Shown here: piece by piece, positions 46,202-58,554 of the stretch
How positions within the stretch are numbered: position 1 is the first letter of the stretch
How the letters are laid out: every line of letters starts with the position of its first letter
DNA from: Brachionus manjavacas
Lineage: Eukaryota > Rotifera > Eurotatoria > Ploima > Brachionidae
Reading direction: 5' to 3'
Length of the DNA: 64,000 bases
Assembly (NCBI GenBank): GCA_019054805.1
Contig: JAHQIY010000009.1
Coordinates: 3,286,001-3,350,000 of the forward strand
Position numbers and translations under genes: made by a program
Notes under the pieces: model-generated
Seen by the model: only the letters and a program-made list of their open reading frames with translations
Told to the model about the DNA's origin: nothing
Database searches by the model: none

Positions 46202-47011
46202 TAGTTAGTTAGTTTAACAAAAAAGTCCATCAATTATTTTTTTCCTAGTTAAGATTTCTCAAGCTTAATAGTAACACCTTACCAGCACGAATAGCTGATC
46301 TAAGCGAATCTTTTAAATTTCATATCAAGAAATTTGATGACAAGGATTTTGTATTAAATTGATACCTAATTTGCAGAATTTTAACCCATTTAACCCTTTT
46401 AACTGAAAAAATAAAGAAATCCTTAAATTTAATTTAAATTGAAAAGTGGATTTTATTTATTTATTATTCAATTATTAAAATTGTTTTTTCATGATAAAAA
46501 TAGTCTTTAAAAGAATGCTATAACAATAAGTATTAAAGAAAAAACGAATTAAGAAACAAAAGAGATTTTTTTAATCAATTTAAATTATAACTGGCCTTAT
46601 AATAAAATTATTTACCCTTTGCTTATAAAAAGTTCATTTCCTTCTTTAGCCTATCTTGAATGAAATTGTTCCTCGCTTCGTGAATTTTTAAGATAAAATT
46701 GATGCACACTGCCAGGCTGAGTCGTGAAAATCAAATCTTGACAGCCTTTCGTTTGACATTTGAGAGGTTGAGACATTTTCACTAGTTTTTAATTGTGACA
46801 CCTAATTGAATAAGTTATTTAAAAAAAAAATTTAAATAAAAATTTAAAATTTAAATTTAAATTTTAAAGTCACAAGTCACGAGTCAAGTGCAAGTCAGTA
46901 TTTTGACTTATTTTAAAAATTAGAAAAAAATCAATTCAAAAATTATACTAGTTCAAGAATTAAAATATTAATTCTTGGATTTTTTTATTCAGGAATAAAA
47001 TATCAAGCATT
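46202..47011. other. A+T-rich spacer with a deleted LINE fragment
   Basis: After GAGACATTTTCA (about 46780) the sequence jumps to the counterpart of about 12376, so the LINE endonuclease fragment seen in T1 and T2 is missing. About 30 extra bases near 46613-46645 are not in T1 or T2, and about 46900-46980 has extra A+T-rich sequence. Confidence 0.55.
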
Positions 47012-47690
47012 TATGTAAAATGTACATCATGCAAAGAAATCGTCAATGACTTGGCTTATAACAACTCGAAATTTATAAGACATTTAAAAAATGCAAAACA
47101 TTTATCTACAAGGATTTTAAATTCCAATAAAGAAAAATAAAGTTTTAAATTTTGGTTAAAAATTAGAGCAATTTTAATTTAATTTAATTTTATCTTAATT
47201 TTAATTTTTAATAATAAATAATGTATTGTTATGAATGATATCGTATTTTTATTTAACTTGTATGCCCATAATTTAAAATTTATCATAAGGAGAGGCCTAA
47301 TATCTATTCAAAAGAAATTTAATTTTTCGATGTTATCGTGCTTTAGTGAAACATTAAAAAGCAATAAATTTCTGTCATTAACAGTTAATAAATGGAGTGA
47401 TCGTAAGCTCGATTTTTCATGGGAGTCACCTTTTACTTCATTGACAAGTTATTTTTGTTCAAAAGATTTGTTTTGGCTCGTAAACACATTAACTGTTCAA
47501 TTACCAGTTAAAAGATTAAAACTGAAATGAACTATGTTTAAGCCTATTTTGACATTAAGTTTGCAATTTTAAAATATCACTACATAAATAATAATTTGTT
47601 TTTTAAGAAGCAAGTTGTAAAAATATTAACTGACAAAAGAGCAAATATGGTTTAGTTCGGAAAAATTCAAGATCTAGGTAAGTAAAATGA
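47012..47690 (+). pseudogene. hAT transposase N-terminal half (T3 copy)
   Basis: BED finger from 47012, then SLTVNKWSDRKLDFSW. The stretch between the finger and the catalytic part is shorter than in T1. Confidence 0.7.
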
Positions 47691-48129
47691 AGTAATTTAA
47701 TTATTAAAAATTATATTTGAATCTAATTAAATCAAATAATATATTATATTTTTAAAAAACTAAAATAATTCAATTAATGAAAAAAAAAAGAATAAAGGAT
47801 TTAAAGATATTTTACATAATTTTTACTGTATTTATCAAATTATTACCTAAATTTCTTAAAGGCTTATATTTTTTGGGGGTGACAAATTAAATTTTTTTAA
47901 GATGACAAAAATAACTAAAAGTGGTGACTAATTTAATTTGTTTTAGATGACTATAAAAAACTAATTATTCTGACAAAAAAACTAAACGACTGACAAATTT
48001 ATATGACTTGAGATGACTTTTTTATAATTTTTTTACAGACAAAATAAAACCTTATTTGTACACAAAAATAGCTAATTTTAGTGAAGAAAATATTTATTTT
48101 AATGACAAAATATAAAAAAATATAAACGA
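47691..48129. other. left inverted end of the MULE (T3 copy)
   Basis: GACAAA/TGACTA words at about 47877-48105, counterpart of 13537-13765. No gene. Confidence 0.5.
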
Positions 48130-49406
48130 TTAATTTATTTTTGTCTTTTTTCCCTGAATTGTTGATTTCTTTGGCCTTCCTCGTTTTCTTGGTAAATCCA
48201 CTGTAGCTTCGACTGTAGCTTGTACTGTAGCTTCAGTAACATATTTTTTCTCAATGACTGAATCGCTAGGAGGCTCTTGTTCGACTACTGCTTGCTCGGG
48301 ATTGGATTCATTTTCTGAAGTGCTCAAATCGCAATCATTTTGGTAAAACAAAGCTGCTTTTTGTTTTTTTAGTCTACCTCTTTTGCGTTTCTGACCGATT
48401 GAAATTGTTTTAGCTTTTTCTGGGATAATGCAAAGCTTGTAACGGTATGCAAGGCCAAGAAAATCAAGGCAGATGTAATGTTTAGCAAATTCTCTACAAT
48501 TGCATTTGCTTTGTTTCCAATCATCGGAACATAGAATGGTCTCGTTGATCTGGCTAAATTGAGAGTAGTCATTAAATTTACGCCAAGATAAATTTTGTTA
48601 TGTTAAAATATAGTCGTCAACTGTTTCTTTTGTCAGCTTTAGATTGAGATCTTGATGACTATAAAAAATACGACCATTAGAGGATGAAATTTTGATAATA
48701 CAGTCAGTTTTTATATTGCTAGTCCATTGAAAAGCGGCAGTATACAATTGTAGATCGCAATTAAATTCAGTGTAAAAAATTCACGATTCACGTTTTCGGG
48801 ATGTCTATCTCCTGGCCAACGCCCAATGATGTCATTCTCTCAGAATTCCAAAACACAGATACCAAATGGATGAAAGTGCTTTTGGCGATCAGTAGTACCA
48901 ATAATCAAGACTGGGAAACCTTGCCAAATGAGTTTGTAAGTAGCATCTACTGTTAAATGCTTTGTCTTGTCGGCATTGCAAATCGGTCGCTTGGTGGTGA
49001 TAAAAATTCGGAAAAACATGAGCTGATCGTTATCTACAGCTTTCTCGAAACTTGGACAAAATGGTTTGTCATAATCGTCTGGAACCTCCTTTCGATTTTT
49101 GTGCCATAGTTCAAGATCCCGAACGTTTAATTGTGCCGGACCGTAGTTATCTTTACGTATAATGGCCAGAAAATTATTTAAAGTTTTTATTTGTGGCTGT
49201 TGTAGTCCATCATGATCAAGTGCTCTCAGTTTGGCTTTTGGAGTTGTTATTTTCATTTCGAAGTAGCGCGTGATCTGCTCTTTTATTACTGTTGGTATAC
49301 CTCTTTCAGTTTTGTCCTTGTGCTCATGTTTATCATCACTGATGAATAAACATACTTCGTCATCAGAAGTAAGGTGATAATAAGCCATTGTGCTGCAGCT
49401 CGACAA
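48130..49406 (-). pseudogene. MULE transposase remnant (T3 copy, best preserved)
   Basis: The N-terminal 188 residues are in one frame (48840-49406) up to HPFGICVLEF, with the first catalytic Asp in VDATYKLIWQGF. T1 and T2 break this part in two places. The SWIM-like finger keeps its first Cys (KCNCREFAKHYIC). The AT-hook near 48190 is kept; the middle catalytic region is deleted as in the other copies. Confidence 0.75.
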
Positions 49407-49589
49407 TGGTGGCGAACAGAGTAAATAATAAAAATAAAATTAAAGTTAATAAAATTAGATTAAATAAAGAATCAAAATAGAGTAAATAAGCTAAAAAAAT
49501 GAAAGTTGAAAAGACATAAATTGGAAAAGATTGTTACATGTGGCACATGTTTAAATATTTCAAGTTTAATGACAAAAAGAAGAAATAGT

Positions 49590-52500
49590 AAGGTAGCAAT
49601 TACTCAATGCAGTAAGGTATTCAATATATCTTGATTCGAAACCTTCTTTGTATTCCTTCACCAGCCTTTCAACCAATGGAATAGATAGACTCAGTCCTGT
49701 CCCAACATATTATTCACTCAAATCAAAAAGACGATTCGAGACTGTCAGTAATTTAAGTTTTTTAAAAGCCTCCTGATGCATGATGCTGTAGGGAGTATCA
49801 TATTTTAATCTGAGGACTGCTGTATTCTGAATTGCTTGTAACTTTTTGATATTATTTTCTGAAAATGAATTTAAGCAAGGAAAAGAATAGTCTAAAATCG
49901 ATCAGACTAAAGATTTATATAAATTTCCTAGTGTATTTTGATTGAGACCCCATTTTTTGTTTGATAATATCTTAATAATATTTAGCCTTTTGTTGCAGCG
50001 TTCTTTAATTTCGTCTACTAGTATATTAAAGTTTATCTTAGAATCAAATTTAATACCAAGAAACTTGATTTCTTTTTGGCTCACTATTCTGTTTCCATAA
50101 AATTTTAAGTTAAGATTATCACTTTCTTTCTTGTATTTAGAGAAAACTACTGAACACGACTTTTCAACTGACATCTTCATTTTCCACTTAATTAGCCATT
50201 GTTCTAGCTCGTTGGTGTATTTATTTATCTTATTTTCAAGATTTCCCTTTTTGTTGTAAATTAAAAAAATAACTAGATCATCTGCAAAAAAAAGAGAGTA
50301 TTCAATATTTGTTTTGTTTCTTTTAGGGATATCATTAATATAAATGCTAAATAAAAGAGGACTAATAACTGAGCCTTTAGGAACACCTGCAGTTATTTGA
50401 TATTCGTCGCTCAAGTAGTCATTCACATTCACCCTTAATGTCCTTGAGTCTAAGAAGGATCTAATGCAGTTAATTAAGTATTGTGGTGGATTTATTTTTA
50501 TTAATTTATAAATTAAACTTCGTGCCAAACCCTATCAAAGGTTTTAGAAATATCAAAGAAAAGGGAACAAACTCTTTTCTTACAATTAAATGACTCTACA
50601 ATTTTTTGAATCAAAAAGTAAAGATTATCGAAAGTTCTCCGATGTTTCCTAAATCCTGATTGTTCCTAGATAAGTAATAAATTTTTTTCTAAAATTATGA
50701 TTTTGGAATAATACCATGGCGCAGAGATAAGTAAAAAAGATTTGAGATTTCTATTAAGGAATTTCTTGGTAAATTTTTAAGCATTAGATTATGTAATTGG
50801 TCAGATCCTGAGGCCGCTTAAGTCTTTTTAAAGCCAGTATAAGTTCGTTTAGGCAAATAGGATCATTGAAATTACACTGATTGTAATTTTTGAGGTATTC
50901 AAAATTAAAGCTAATTATTTCATTATCTTTTTCAGTATCTATTAGATCAGAGTGAGGACTAAATGTTGAAGATGATATATCTCCGAAGCATTTTCCTTTT
51001 TCCTTATTAGTTTTTAATTCCTTGTTATTTGAGATCAAATTTGGAATTAATTTTGATCCTTTCTGTGTTCTAAATTTGTTTATTTTTTTCCAAAAAGGCC
51101 TGCTTGAAAGAGGATTTTTCCCCATTTTCTGAATGAAATCAAAAAATTTTGATTCCAGAATTTTCTTTCTGAGATTTTTAACTCTGAGGTTAAGTGATTA
51201 AATCTTTTCTTAAGTAATGGACAACGAGTTCTTTGAAAGTTTCTTCTAGTTTTTCTACGTTCTTTGATCAGCATAACTATATCTGGTGGTAGACTTGTTT
51301 TGTATATTTTCTCTGATTGATAAGGTATGCATTTATGTGAAGCAGAAATGATTTTTTTTGTAATTTGATTATTCAGCTCATCTATTGAAAGTGTGTTTTC
51401 ACTAAGGTAATCTCTATCTTCATTTAAGGTGTCTCTAAAAAGTTGCCAGTTTGCTTTCTTATAGTTGAATTTCCTAATTGTAGATTTGCTTTTAATTAAG
51501 TAGTCAATGGAAATAGATGCTTCAATTGGAAAATGGTCACTTGTCATATTTTGACTATTGAGAACACAAAAATCAGTAACTTTGTCTATTAATGAAGAAA
51601 AAACTAAAAAAAGGTCAAGAATTTCAAAGTAATTCCTATTTAAAATATTATATGTTGGACATTTGTCGTTAATCACTGAAAATACTAATTCATTGATTAT
51701 ATTTTCTAACAACTAGCCGTTTTCATTTTCTCCTAAACAGCCTATTTGCTTCGTCCTGGCGTTAAGGTCCGCACAAAAAATGTAGTTTCTACAGTTCCTT
51801 TTTGTCGTTTTAAATAGCTCAAAGTTAAGTAATTTGTTGGGTGGATTGTATAGACTAAACACAGATATTTCATTACTCTTTCCTAGATTTAGTTTAATAC
51901 AAAGCAGTTCACAATTAAAGTGCTCAAAAGAAAAGTCTTGTAAAAAATCTTTCTTTAATCAAAATAGCTACTCCTCCTCCATATCTATTGCGTTGTTTAG
52001 TTATTGAGTGATAGTTTTTAAAGTCTAAAAAAATATTTGATACACTCAAATCAATTTTTATTTAATTGAGCAAAACAATGTCGGGACAGTTCTGGACCAA
52101 AAAATTCTCCAAAAGTTTAGTCTTACTGGGAAGATGAATTCGATTCGAGTGTGTTACTACTAACCTTTTTTTCATAAGAGAATTTTTTTTTGAAAAGATC
52201 ATTCTAATTTTTCTTCTATATTGTTTGAACCAGCTGGTTGTTCAATAACTGTGTTCGTTCCAAACTTTTTAGATTGTTCAATTCCTTGTAGAAAGCTTCT
52301 CGTTGAACTCATTGCTTCTGACTCGAAAGGATTATCGTCATCATTTTCTATGTCCGATTTCTCTTCGTTTGAATCATCTTTGTTGAGCTCGGATTCAGAT
52401 GGTCTCTTGGTTTGGATTTTCGTTTGTATAGAATGTTTTGTTTTGTCAGTTTTATTTGCTTGAACCGGTGTTAAAATGTCTGGAGTGTAAGATTTTTACA

Positions 52501-52980
52501 CATCACGAAGATGATCTTCTAAAACAGGCGTTTTAAGGATTTGAGATCCTGTAAGATGGATTAGATTTGAATCGGAAGATTGTTATCGAAATCTGTTGGC
52601 AAGAAATGAAATCTAAAGGTACAATATATTCTAAGATCCGGGATTTTATTCGCATATTTAAGCTTAAAAATTGTGCCATTAATGTCAAAAAATTTCTCGA
52701 CAAAAAATTTCTTCGACATAAGACGAGTCTATGAATTCCATAATCCATATCTTATTCGACGAAAAGTTGTAAATTGACGTGATTGCGTTATCTCGACTTG
52801 ATTAAGGGCGACATCAAGAGAGTCAAATATAATTTGGTGGCTGACTGGTTTATCTAACTTTTTAAGGTTTAGTTTGACCGAATTTTTAAAAATCCAGCGT
52901 CTATTTAGGTTAGGATTGGTTAGCGACATTGCTAACGCACAAATTTTAGCAGTTTTGTGTATCAAGTGATGACGCTATTA
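49590..52980 (-). pseudogene. Jockey-like LINE-A (T3 copy, diverged)
   Basis: Pieces: RT palm and thumb at 49902-50528 with AGVPKGSVISPLLF, FADD and FLGIKFDSKINFN (no ten-base deletion); a damaged RT fingers region at 50530-50830; linker and endonuclease end at 50784-51712, where SDHFPIEASISIDYL runs on without the TAG of T1; remaining endonuclease to about 52180; degraded ORF1 to 52965. A deletion removed the first fingers part (sequence jumps near 50700). Inactive. Confidence 0.75.
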
Positions 52981-52994
52981 ATTAAATTTGATTT

Positions 52995-53260
52995 TTAATG
53001 ATTGTTGCAACCTACCTTGATCCTAGGTTTAAGTTTTTTTTGCTTGAGTCTACAAATTTGATTAAAACTGATTTAGAAATTTTTCGCTCATGTTTAAAAG
53101 AGCTAATCAAAACCTAAATAAATGTTTTGCGAAATAATATAAATATTATGAAGATATTGAGTAAGATACAGATCTAGATGTAAACGATTTTTGGAAAAAA
53201 AATGAAATCTGTTATGCCTGGCATGTTTCGAGTGGCACTTAAATTTCTAAGTATTCTGAC
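52995..53260 (+). pseudogene. hAT transposase C-terminal half (T3 copy, truncated)
   Basis: Starts directly after LINE-A at ATGATTGTTGCAACCTACC; the MULE right end, minisatellite and retro-tail are gone. It ends at MPGMFRVALKFLSIL, then jumps into the inside of element A2. Confidence 0.7.
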
Positions 53261-55290
53261 TTATATTTCAAGCATTTTCATATCTGAAATTAAACTTGAT
53301 AGTGAAATAGAATGAGTTTATTTTTTATTTGGAAATTTGAAAAAAATATTGGAAATTCTTTTTTTTCAAAATACTTTTAATCTATTTTTTTTTTACCAAA
53401 TTCTGGTAAAACTGCAAATTTAGCTATTTAATTGAAAAAGTCTATTTAATAGAATGCCAAATGTTCGAAGCCGATTTAAAAATAAACAATTGTAGTTAAT
53501 AATTTTTTTATGTTTTTTCTTAATTTGAAAGATCCTTTGAAATAGCGTTTGCTCTGATCTGTTTAACCTTGTATTACCCTTTCAACAATCCCAAGAACCC
53601 AAATGCGCTCTCTACTAAATATCTGCTTTTAAACAAACCTTATAAAAATTTTAGAAATCTAAAATTAATTACAAAAACTTTCGAGTGTCTGACTTTCGGG
53701 AACATATAAACATATATTTTGCAAATTTTATATTAATCCGCCCAACTTTAAATTTTTTTTTGTTATTATATTTTTTCTATCTTATTTATGCATATTACAT
53801 TTAGCTCTTTTCTAAATCGATGAAAAAATTCAAAAATAGAAAAACACTTTTTAAATTTGGTGAACTAAAAGTTTATTAAATCTGAGAACAACAATTATTC
53901 CAGTAACAGGTTTACCAGAGTTAACCGACTAGGCCGGAAAATCTTTATTTTTTTCTCTATAAATTTTGACTTTAGTGATAATTGACGTTCATTTGATGAA
54001 TTTTAACAAAAACACAATTTATGAAAAATGGAAAACACAGCGTAGATAGTTTTTTAACTAGGAGTAGTAGTAGTAGTAGTAGTAGTATACAAGCTGTGGG
54101 GGATCGAAGATCCCGAGCAGAACCGTCAGTAGACGATCTGCTTTAACAGCCTACCTCCAGTTGTAATATTCAGCTTAACTGTAACCGAGAAGTTTATCAA
54201 TTCGATTTTTAAATTTATTCGTGTTGACTTTGCTTCTAGTTGTTATGTCTATTGTGTTCCAGTTACCATCTGTCCTGTTTGTAAAAAAGTTATATCGAAC
54301 TTTACAATTTCTAATGATCTTTCTCTCAATAGCTAACTGACTCTTTCTTGTTTGACCTGCTGGACTATCAAGCCCGTTTGAAGCTATTAATTGGTTTCTA
54401 TGTATTAACTCAACTTGATCATGTCCGTGGGGAATTTTATGTAGCTGAATTAGATCTCCACGCTGCCGTATTTCTTCAAGTGTTTTCCAATTAAGAGTTT
54501 CTCTTCTAACTGCATATGGTTTCGACTTTAGTTCCGGGACAAGTTTAGAAAAATTTCTCTGAACACGCTCAAGTGTTTCTATGTCACAACCTCGATAAGG
54601 ATTCCAAGCGCCGACTGCAAACTCAAGGTGCGGCCTAACGAATGACTTAAAGAGCAGGTTTACAAGTTCAAGAAGTAAGTGAATGTGTTTTTTATTCTTT
54701 ATGCTACCATCGAGACTCTCGCTGCTGCTCTTATACATTGTTCTCCTGATTTTGATCACCGGTAATGATTATTCCCAAGTCACGCTCTTTACTTGTTTTT
54801 GCTAGTTTTTGACCATCAATAATGTAGTCGTGACATCTGTTTTCAACATCAAGATGCATACTTAAACATTTAATCTGATTAAAGCTCATTTTCCAGTACA
54901 ATGACCAGTCAACTAAATTATCGAGGTCCTGTTGAAGCATTTTCAAGTCATCCTCATTGGTGACATGGCTCATTAGCTTTGTATCATCTGCATAAAGATT
55001 ACAGATAGATCTGCATACATCAGGCAAGTCATTGACATATATAACGAAGAGAAGAGGACCAAGAAGATCCTTAAAGACAATTTTTGTAGATAAAAAACAT
55101 TATCTTTAAGGATCATCATATCACAATTCCAAAGTCAAAATTAAAAAAACATAAAGCTTTTCATGCTTGCAATATGAACTTAAAATTATTTTTTTATGTG
55201 AGTCTGAAAAAATAATTTGAAACATCGCACTTTTTAAATGTAATTTCAACATTGGATACATTTTGTAATTCAAACACAAAAAATTAAACC
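53261..55290. mobile_element. inverted-repeat element A2 (T3 copy, left arm deleted)
   Basis: The left arm is lost in the deletion at about 53258; the right arm ends at 55290. LINE-B is still inside. Confidence 0.65.
54061..55080 (-). pseudogene. LINE-B insertion (T3 copy, least damaged)
   Basis: The start reads DLLGPLLFVIYVNDLPDVC in one frame, with YADD after it, where T1 and T2 have lost bases. The microsatellite tail has more TAG units (about 54063-54090) than in T1. The left flank keeps TTTTTTAACTA; the right one is altered to TTTTTGTAGATAAAAAA. Confidence 0.85.
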
Positions 55291-55496
55291 ATATTAAATG
55301 TTAAACATCTTTTTATCACATATTTTTCAATATGAGACTTAATTTCTTCAAGTCGAACATGCCCAGAGTTCCAATTATGTAATTATTTTTATCTCAAAAC
55401 ACTAAGATAAAATTTTATTTATTGAATCAGATAAAATTTTAATTTTAAATTTGTATGATTAAAAAACTTTTAAAGTTTGATTTATTAAAATGTGTT

Positions 55497-56867
55497 TTAT
55501 ACTGAAGGGTTCATCTGTCTGACCTTTTTTCCATCAAATAAAATGTAAACCATTTGAAGCACTATTTCAATTATTTCAACAAGACTTAGAAAACTCATTC
55601 CCAAAAAAAGTCCTGCTGTACCACCAATACTTGAAATTAAATCAGCAAAAGTGGTGGTTGGGGACTCGTCGACCACAGTGGATGACAAACTTTCATAGTA
55701 AATATAAACATATGAAGCTTTTTCTTTGTCTTCGAGTGTTTGGACTGAAATTGTTCTATCAAATGTTTGTTTTTCGCATTCTAAAGGACACAAATTAATG
55801 CATTCTTTCTCGATATTTTCAGCCCTAAAAAATTTATCTACAGCTAGATCGAAACATTCTCCATTGAGGTCACATGGTTCATTGTCAAATACCGACGGTA
55901 TGATTGACCCAGTACAGCTGCAATCTTGGATTAATAATTTTTGAAAGCATTGCTCAATACAAAAAGCCTGAGTATAATGTCCATTTTTGGCCAAGATTAA
56001 TTTATACAATTCAGACTCGTGACTCTCAGGATTTTTAGTATCTCCATCACATCCACTGTAAGGTTTGGGTTCAGATTGTGAAAATGTTCTCTTGAGACCA
56101 ATATTAGTTGTCAGACCTGTTCCAACTAAGATTCCGTTTACTGAATATGGTGAACTTGTTTGATTATGGATAAAAACGATGCCACCTAGATCTGATGTAA
56201 ATTCCTTTAGCTTTTTATCAATTTCAAAATTCAAACTCAGTATCAAGGCATCTGTTCTTCTAGTTCGGATCACATGATGTAGCTCGACACGAGAGCCATT
56301 TTGCAAAAAACCAGAATTAAATGTGTAGCAATTGCCATACTCTGAATGATAAAAGTAAACAAATTCATCCAAACTTAAAGTCTCAGCGTTAAACCATAAT
56401 GAATTTATTAGCTTTTCTTTACTGTCCCCGTAAATACTTCTATTGTGTTTCATTAAAAAGCCTTTTTGTTCTAGACAATTTCTAAATTTTATTTGAAAGT
56501 CATAATCATTTTCTGAAGATCGATTAAAAAATTCTGAACAAAATGGCAACATTTCTGTACCTTTTTCGGTTGTGAAAAAATTAATGTTGCAAATGGTGAC
56601 CGCAGGAAAAATTGTGGTATACTCATTTCTGACTCTGATTTTTGTGGTCACTTCATACTTAAAATAATTTGTAATATTCTTAAAAATAAGAAAAGAGCAA
56701 CCTGCTGCCGACAAAATGGAACAAAATATCCACAAAATCTTAAGTGATAGTCTTGTCGATTTAAAAATGTTGGGAATGCCATGGCAAGTTGATGAAAGAA
56801 TTACATCAAGTACAACTTTTTTAACCCTAATCCATTGATTTTTTTCGTTAAAATCTTTAATTTTCAT
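55497..56867 (-). CDS. DEG/ENaC-family sodium channel, copy 6 (intact, own N terminus)
   Basis: A complete protein with the copy 3 layout. From the ATG at 56867 the first residues are MKIKDFNEKNQWIRVKK, unlike the MEIQEGNKKKLWTRVKK of copies 3-5. Similarity to the array starts near 56830, at the RVKKVVLDVIL segment. TM1 has WIFCS, as in copy 5, and FKNITNYF. The C tail KKVRQMNPSV is like copies 2 and 4. Unique upstream DNA suggests it keeps an older 5' end, or was joined to a new one. Confidence 0.95.
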   Translation of the reverse strand: MKIKDFNEKNQWIRVKKVVLDVILSSTCHGIPNIFKSTRLSLKILWIFCSILSAAGCSFLIFKNITNYFKYEVTTKIRVRNEYTTIFPAVTICNINFFTTEKGTEMLPFCSEFFNRSSENDYDFQIKFRNCLEQKGFLMKHNRSIYGDSKEKLINSLWFNAETLSLDEFVYFYHSEYGNCYTFNSGFLQNGSRVELHHVIRTRRTDALILSLNFEIDKKLKEFTSDLGGIVFIHNQTSSPYSVNGILVGTGLTTNIGLKRTFSQSEPKPYSGCDGDTKNPESHESELYKLILAKNGHYTQAFCIEQCFQKLLIQDCSCTGSIIPSVFDNEPCDLNGECFDLAVDKFFRAENIEKECINLCPLECEKQTFDRTISVQTLEDKEKASYVYIYYESLSSTVVDESPTTTFADLISSIGGTAGLFLGMSFLSLVEIIEIVLQMVYILFDGKKVRQMNPSV

Positions 56868-57959
56868 TTTTTTATTAATGTTCAATTTTTTTATTATTTA
56901 TATTTGTTGTTTAAATAAACTAAATATAAAAGCAGGATATTCGTTTTTTAAATGCTAAAGGAATTAATAATCTTATTGATTCTGAACGGATAACATTAAC
57001 TTAACTATTTTCAACCCTCGTATTTCTGAATTATAATTTAAACTAATATATTTAAAAGTTTTTTTAAATTAAATATAAATAAAGATTTCAAGCTGCAAAT
57101 AAATAATTTTATTTAAAAGCTTACGCAGGAAATCAATTAAAAAAATTTAAATTTTTTTTATTTTAATTAAAAAGATTATTCAAGTTTATTACTCTTTTTT
57201 TAAATAAAAATAAAAAAAATTTAAGACCACGACCCAAGTTATCCTTTTAACGATATAAAAACAAGAATTACAATTATAATAAGATCCTTAATTCTTGAAA
57301 ATTTTTTGCTACTAATCGTTAATTTTTTTATTTAAATAAGTTTTTTATCGTTTCTTGCCCATACTAATTCCTTTATTTTTTTTTTTTGATATTTTTTGTT
57401 ATTTAAGTTTATTAATAAGCTATCATTCACAGCAAGAAAATTTTTTATCTTTAATTTGAGTAAATAAGCATTCAGTCATTTTATTAGCTTTAAAATTAAT
57501 CAGACACACCAGTCAGTGTTTTCAAAATTTGAAGATAAAAATGCTAATTGGATAATCAATTAATTTTATTTATTAATAGAAAGGTTTTAGTTCATTTTTT
57601 ATATCCTCAAGAACACATTTCTCTGCAATATTCTTTTTTTAAATATAAAGAAAATAAATCGATCAAAAAGCTTTATAATAAAGCCCATAAATAATAAAAA
57701 TTTATGTCGACTTTAAAAAACAATTAAATAAATGCATTAAATTAAAAACAATAATTAATCTAAATGAAAACAAACAAAAAAATATTTCAACACAAATAAT
57801 TAGTACACAACTGTTTAAAAAAAATCAGTAATTCAAAGAAAACAGTGAAAGTTTTTTTTTATTTTAAGCTTGAACTTCGTACGCGAAGTTTTTTTGTATA
57901 TTAAAAAAAGGCATAGAGAGATAATGTCAATTGGAGAAATGTCAATTTTTTTTTTGTCA
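56868..57959. other. unique A+T-rich DNA upstream of copy 6
   Basis: No open frame of note. A hairpin AACTTCG-TACG-CGAAGTT lies at about 57872-57890. Candidate promoter region of copy 6 only by position. Confidence 0.5.
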
Positions 57960-58050
57960 ATTATTGCGGGGAACGAAGCAGCCCTGACGAGCTATATAGT
58001 CTCACAATGAGAGTGTATTGTAAATTTAGAATGCGCGATTTGAAAATATT
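57960..58050. other. small G+C-richer island of unknown nature
   Basis: ATTGCGGGGAACGAAGCAGC followed by CCTGACGAGC stands out from its A+T-rich surroundings. It has the first hammerhead core word (CTGACGAG) but no following GAAA. I do not recognise it. Confidence 0.35.
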
Positions 58051-58554
58051 TTTCTGACTGAGAATTTTTAATAAAGCCTAAACATAAACTAATCTAAAAT
58101 TTGCAAAAAAAAAAATTTAAATTTACCAATTAAAATTTGCAAATAAAACTTTACTTTTTACTTTTTTTTTTCTCTGTCATTAACTAAAATAAAACACAGC
58201 ATACAAAAATATTTAAAATTTCAAACAATAAAACAACATCTAATACACACCAAAAACACCACTCATCAACTCTAATAAACGCGCCGCTAAAGATACCGAA
58301 GAAACCGTTGATAATGATGATGACGAACTTTAATAATAAACAATGTATTTTTTTATAAACACGATTATACTAGATTTCTTTAAATATTTATTTTAATCAT
58401 AATTTTATATTAAATTAAATTTAAAAAAAAAATGTCTAACGTTTCGTTACTCGCATATAAAGCTTTGTTTACCCATATTTTATTAAATGTGTCATACCCT
58501 TGGTATAACTTCTCTATATAAATTTAATATCTTGAAAACAAAGAAACAAAAACC
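58051..58554. other. A+T-rich spacer, no gene seen
   Basis: No frame or repeat that I can interpret. Confidence 0.5.

Larger units (their letters stand above)
43797..56830. repeat. partial, diverged unit T3 (R2'' plus copy 6)
   Basis: From 43797 the sequence follows the R2 part of T2 (43797 corresponds to 28511, shift 15,286) instead of R1. It has many substitutions and three large deletions (near 46780, 52990 and 53258), so it is about 2.4 kb shorter. Similarity stops near 56830, inside the N-terminal coding part of copy 6. Confidence 0.85.

Noticed and set aside
57980-58020. Hammerhead ribozyme from the word CTGACGAG
   Set aside because: No GAAA after a plausible stem II and no matching stem III.
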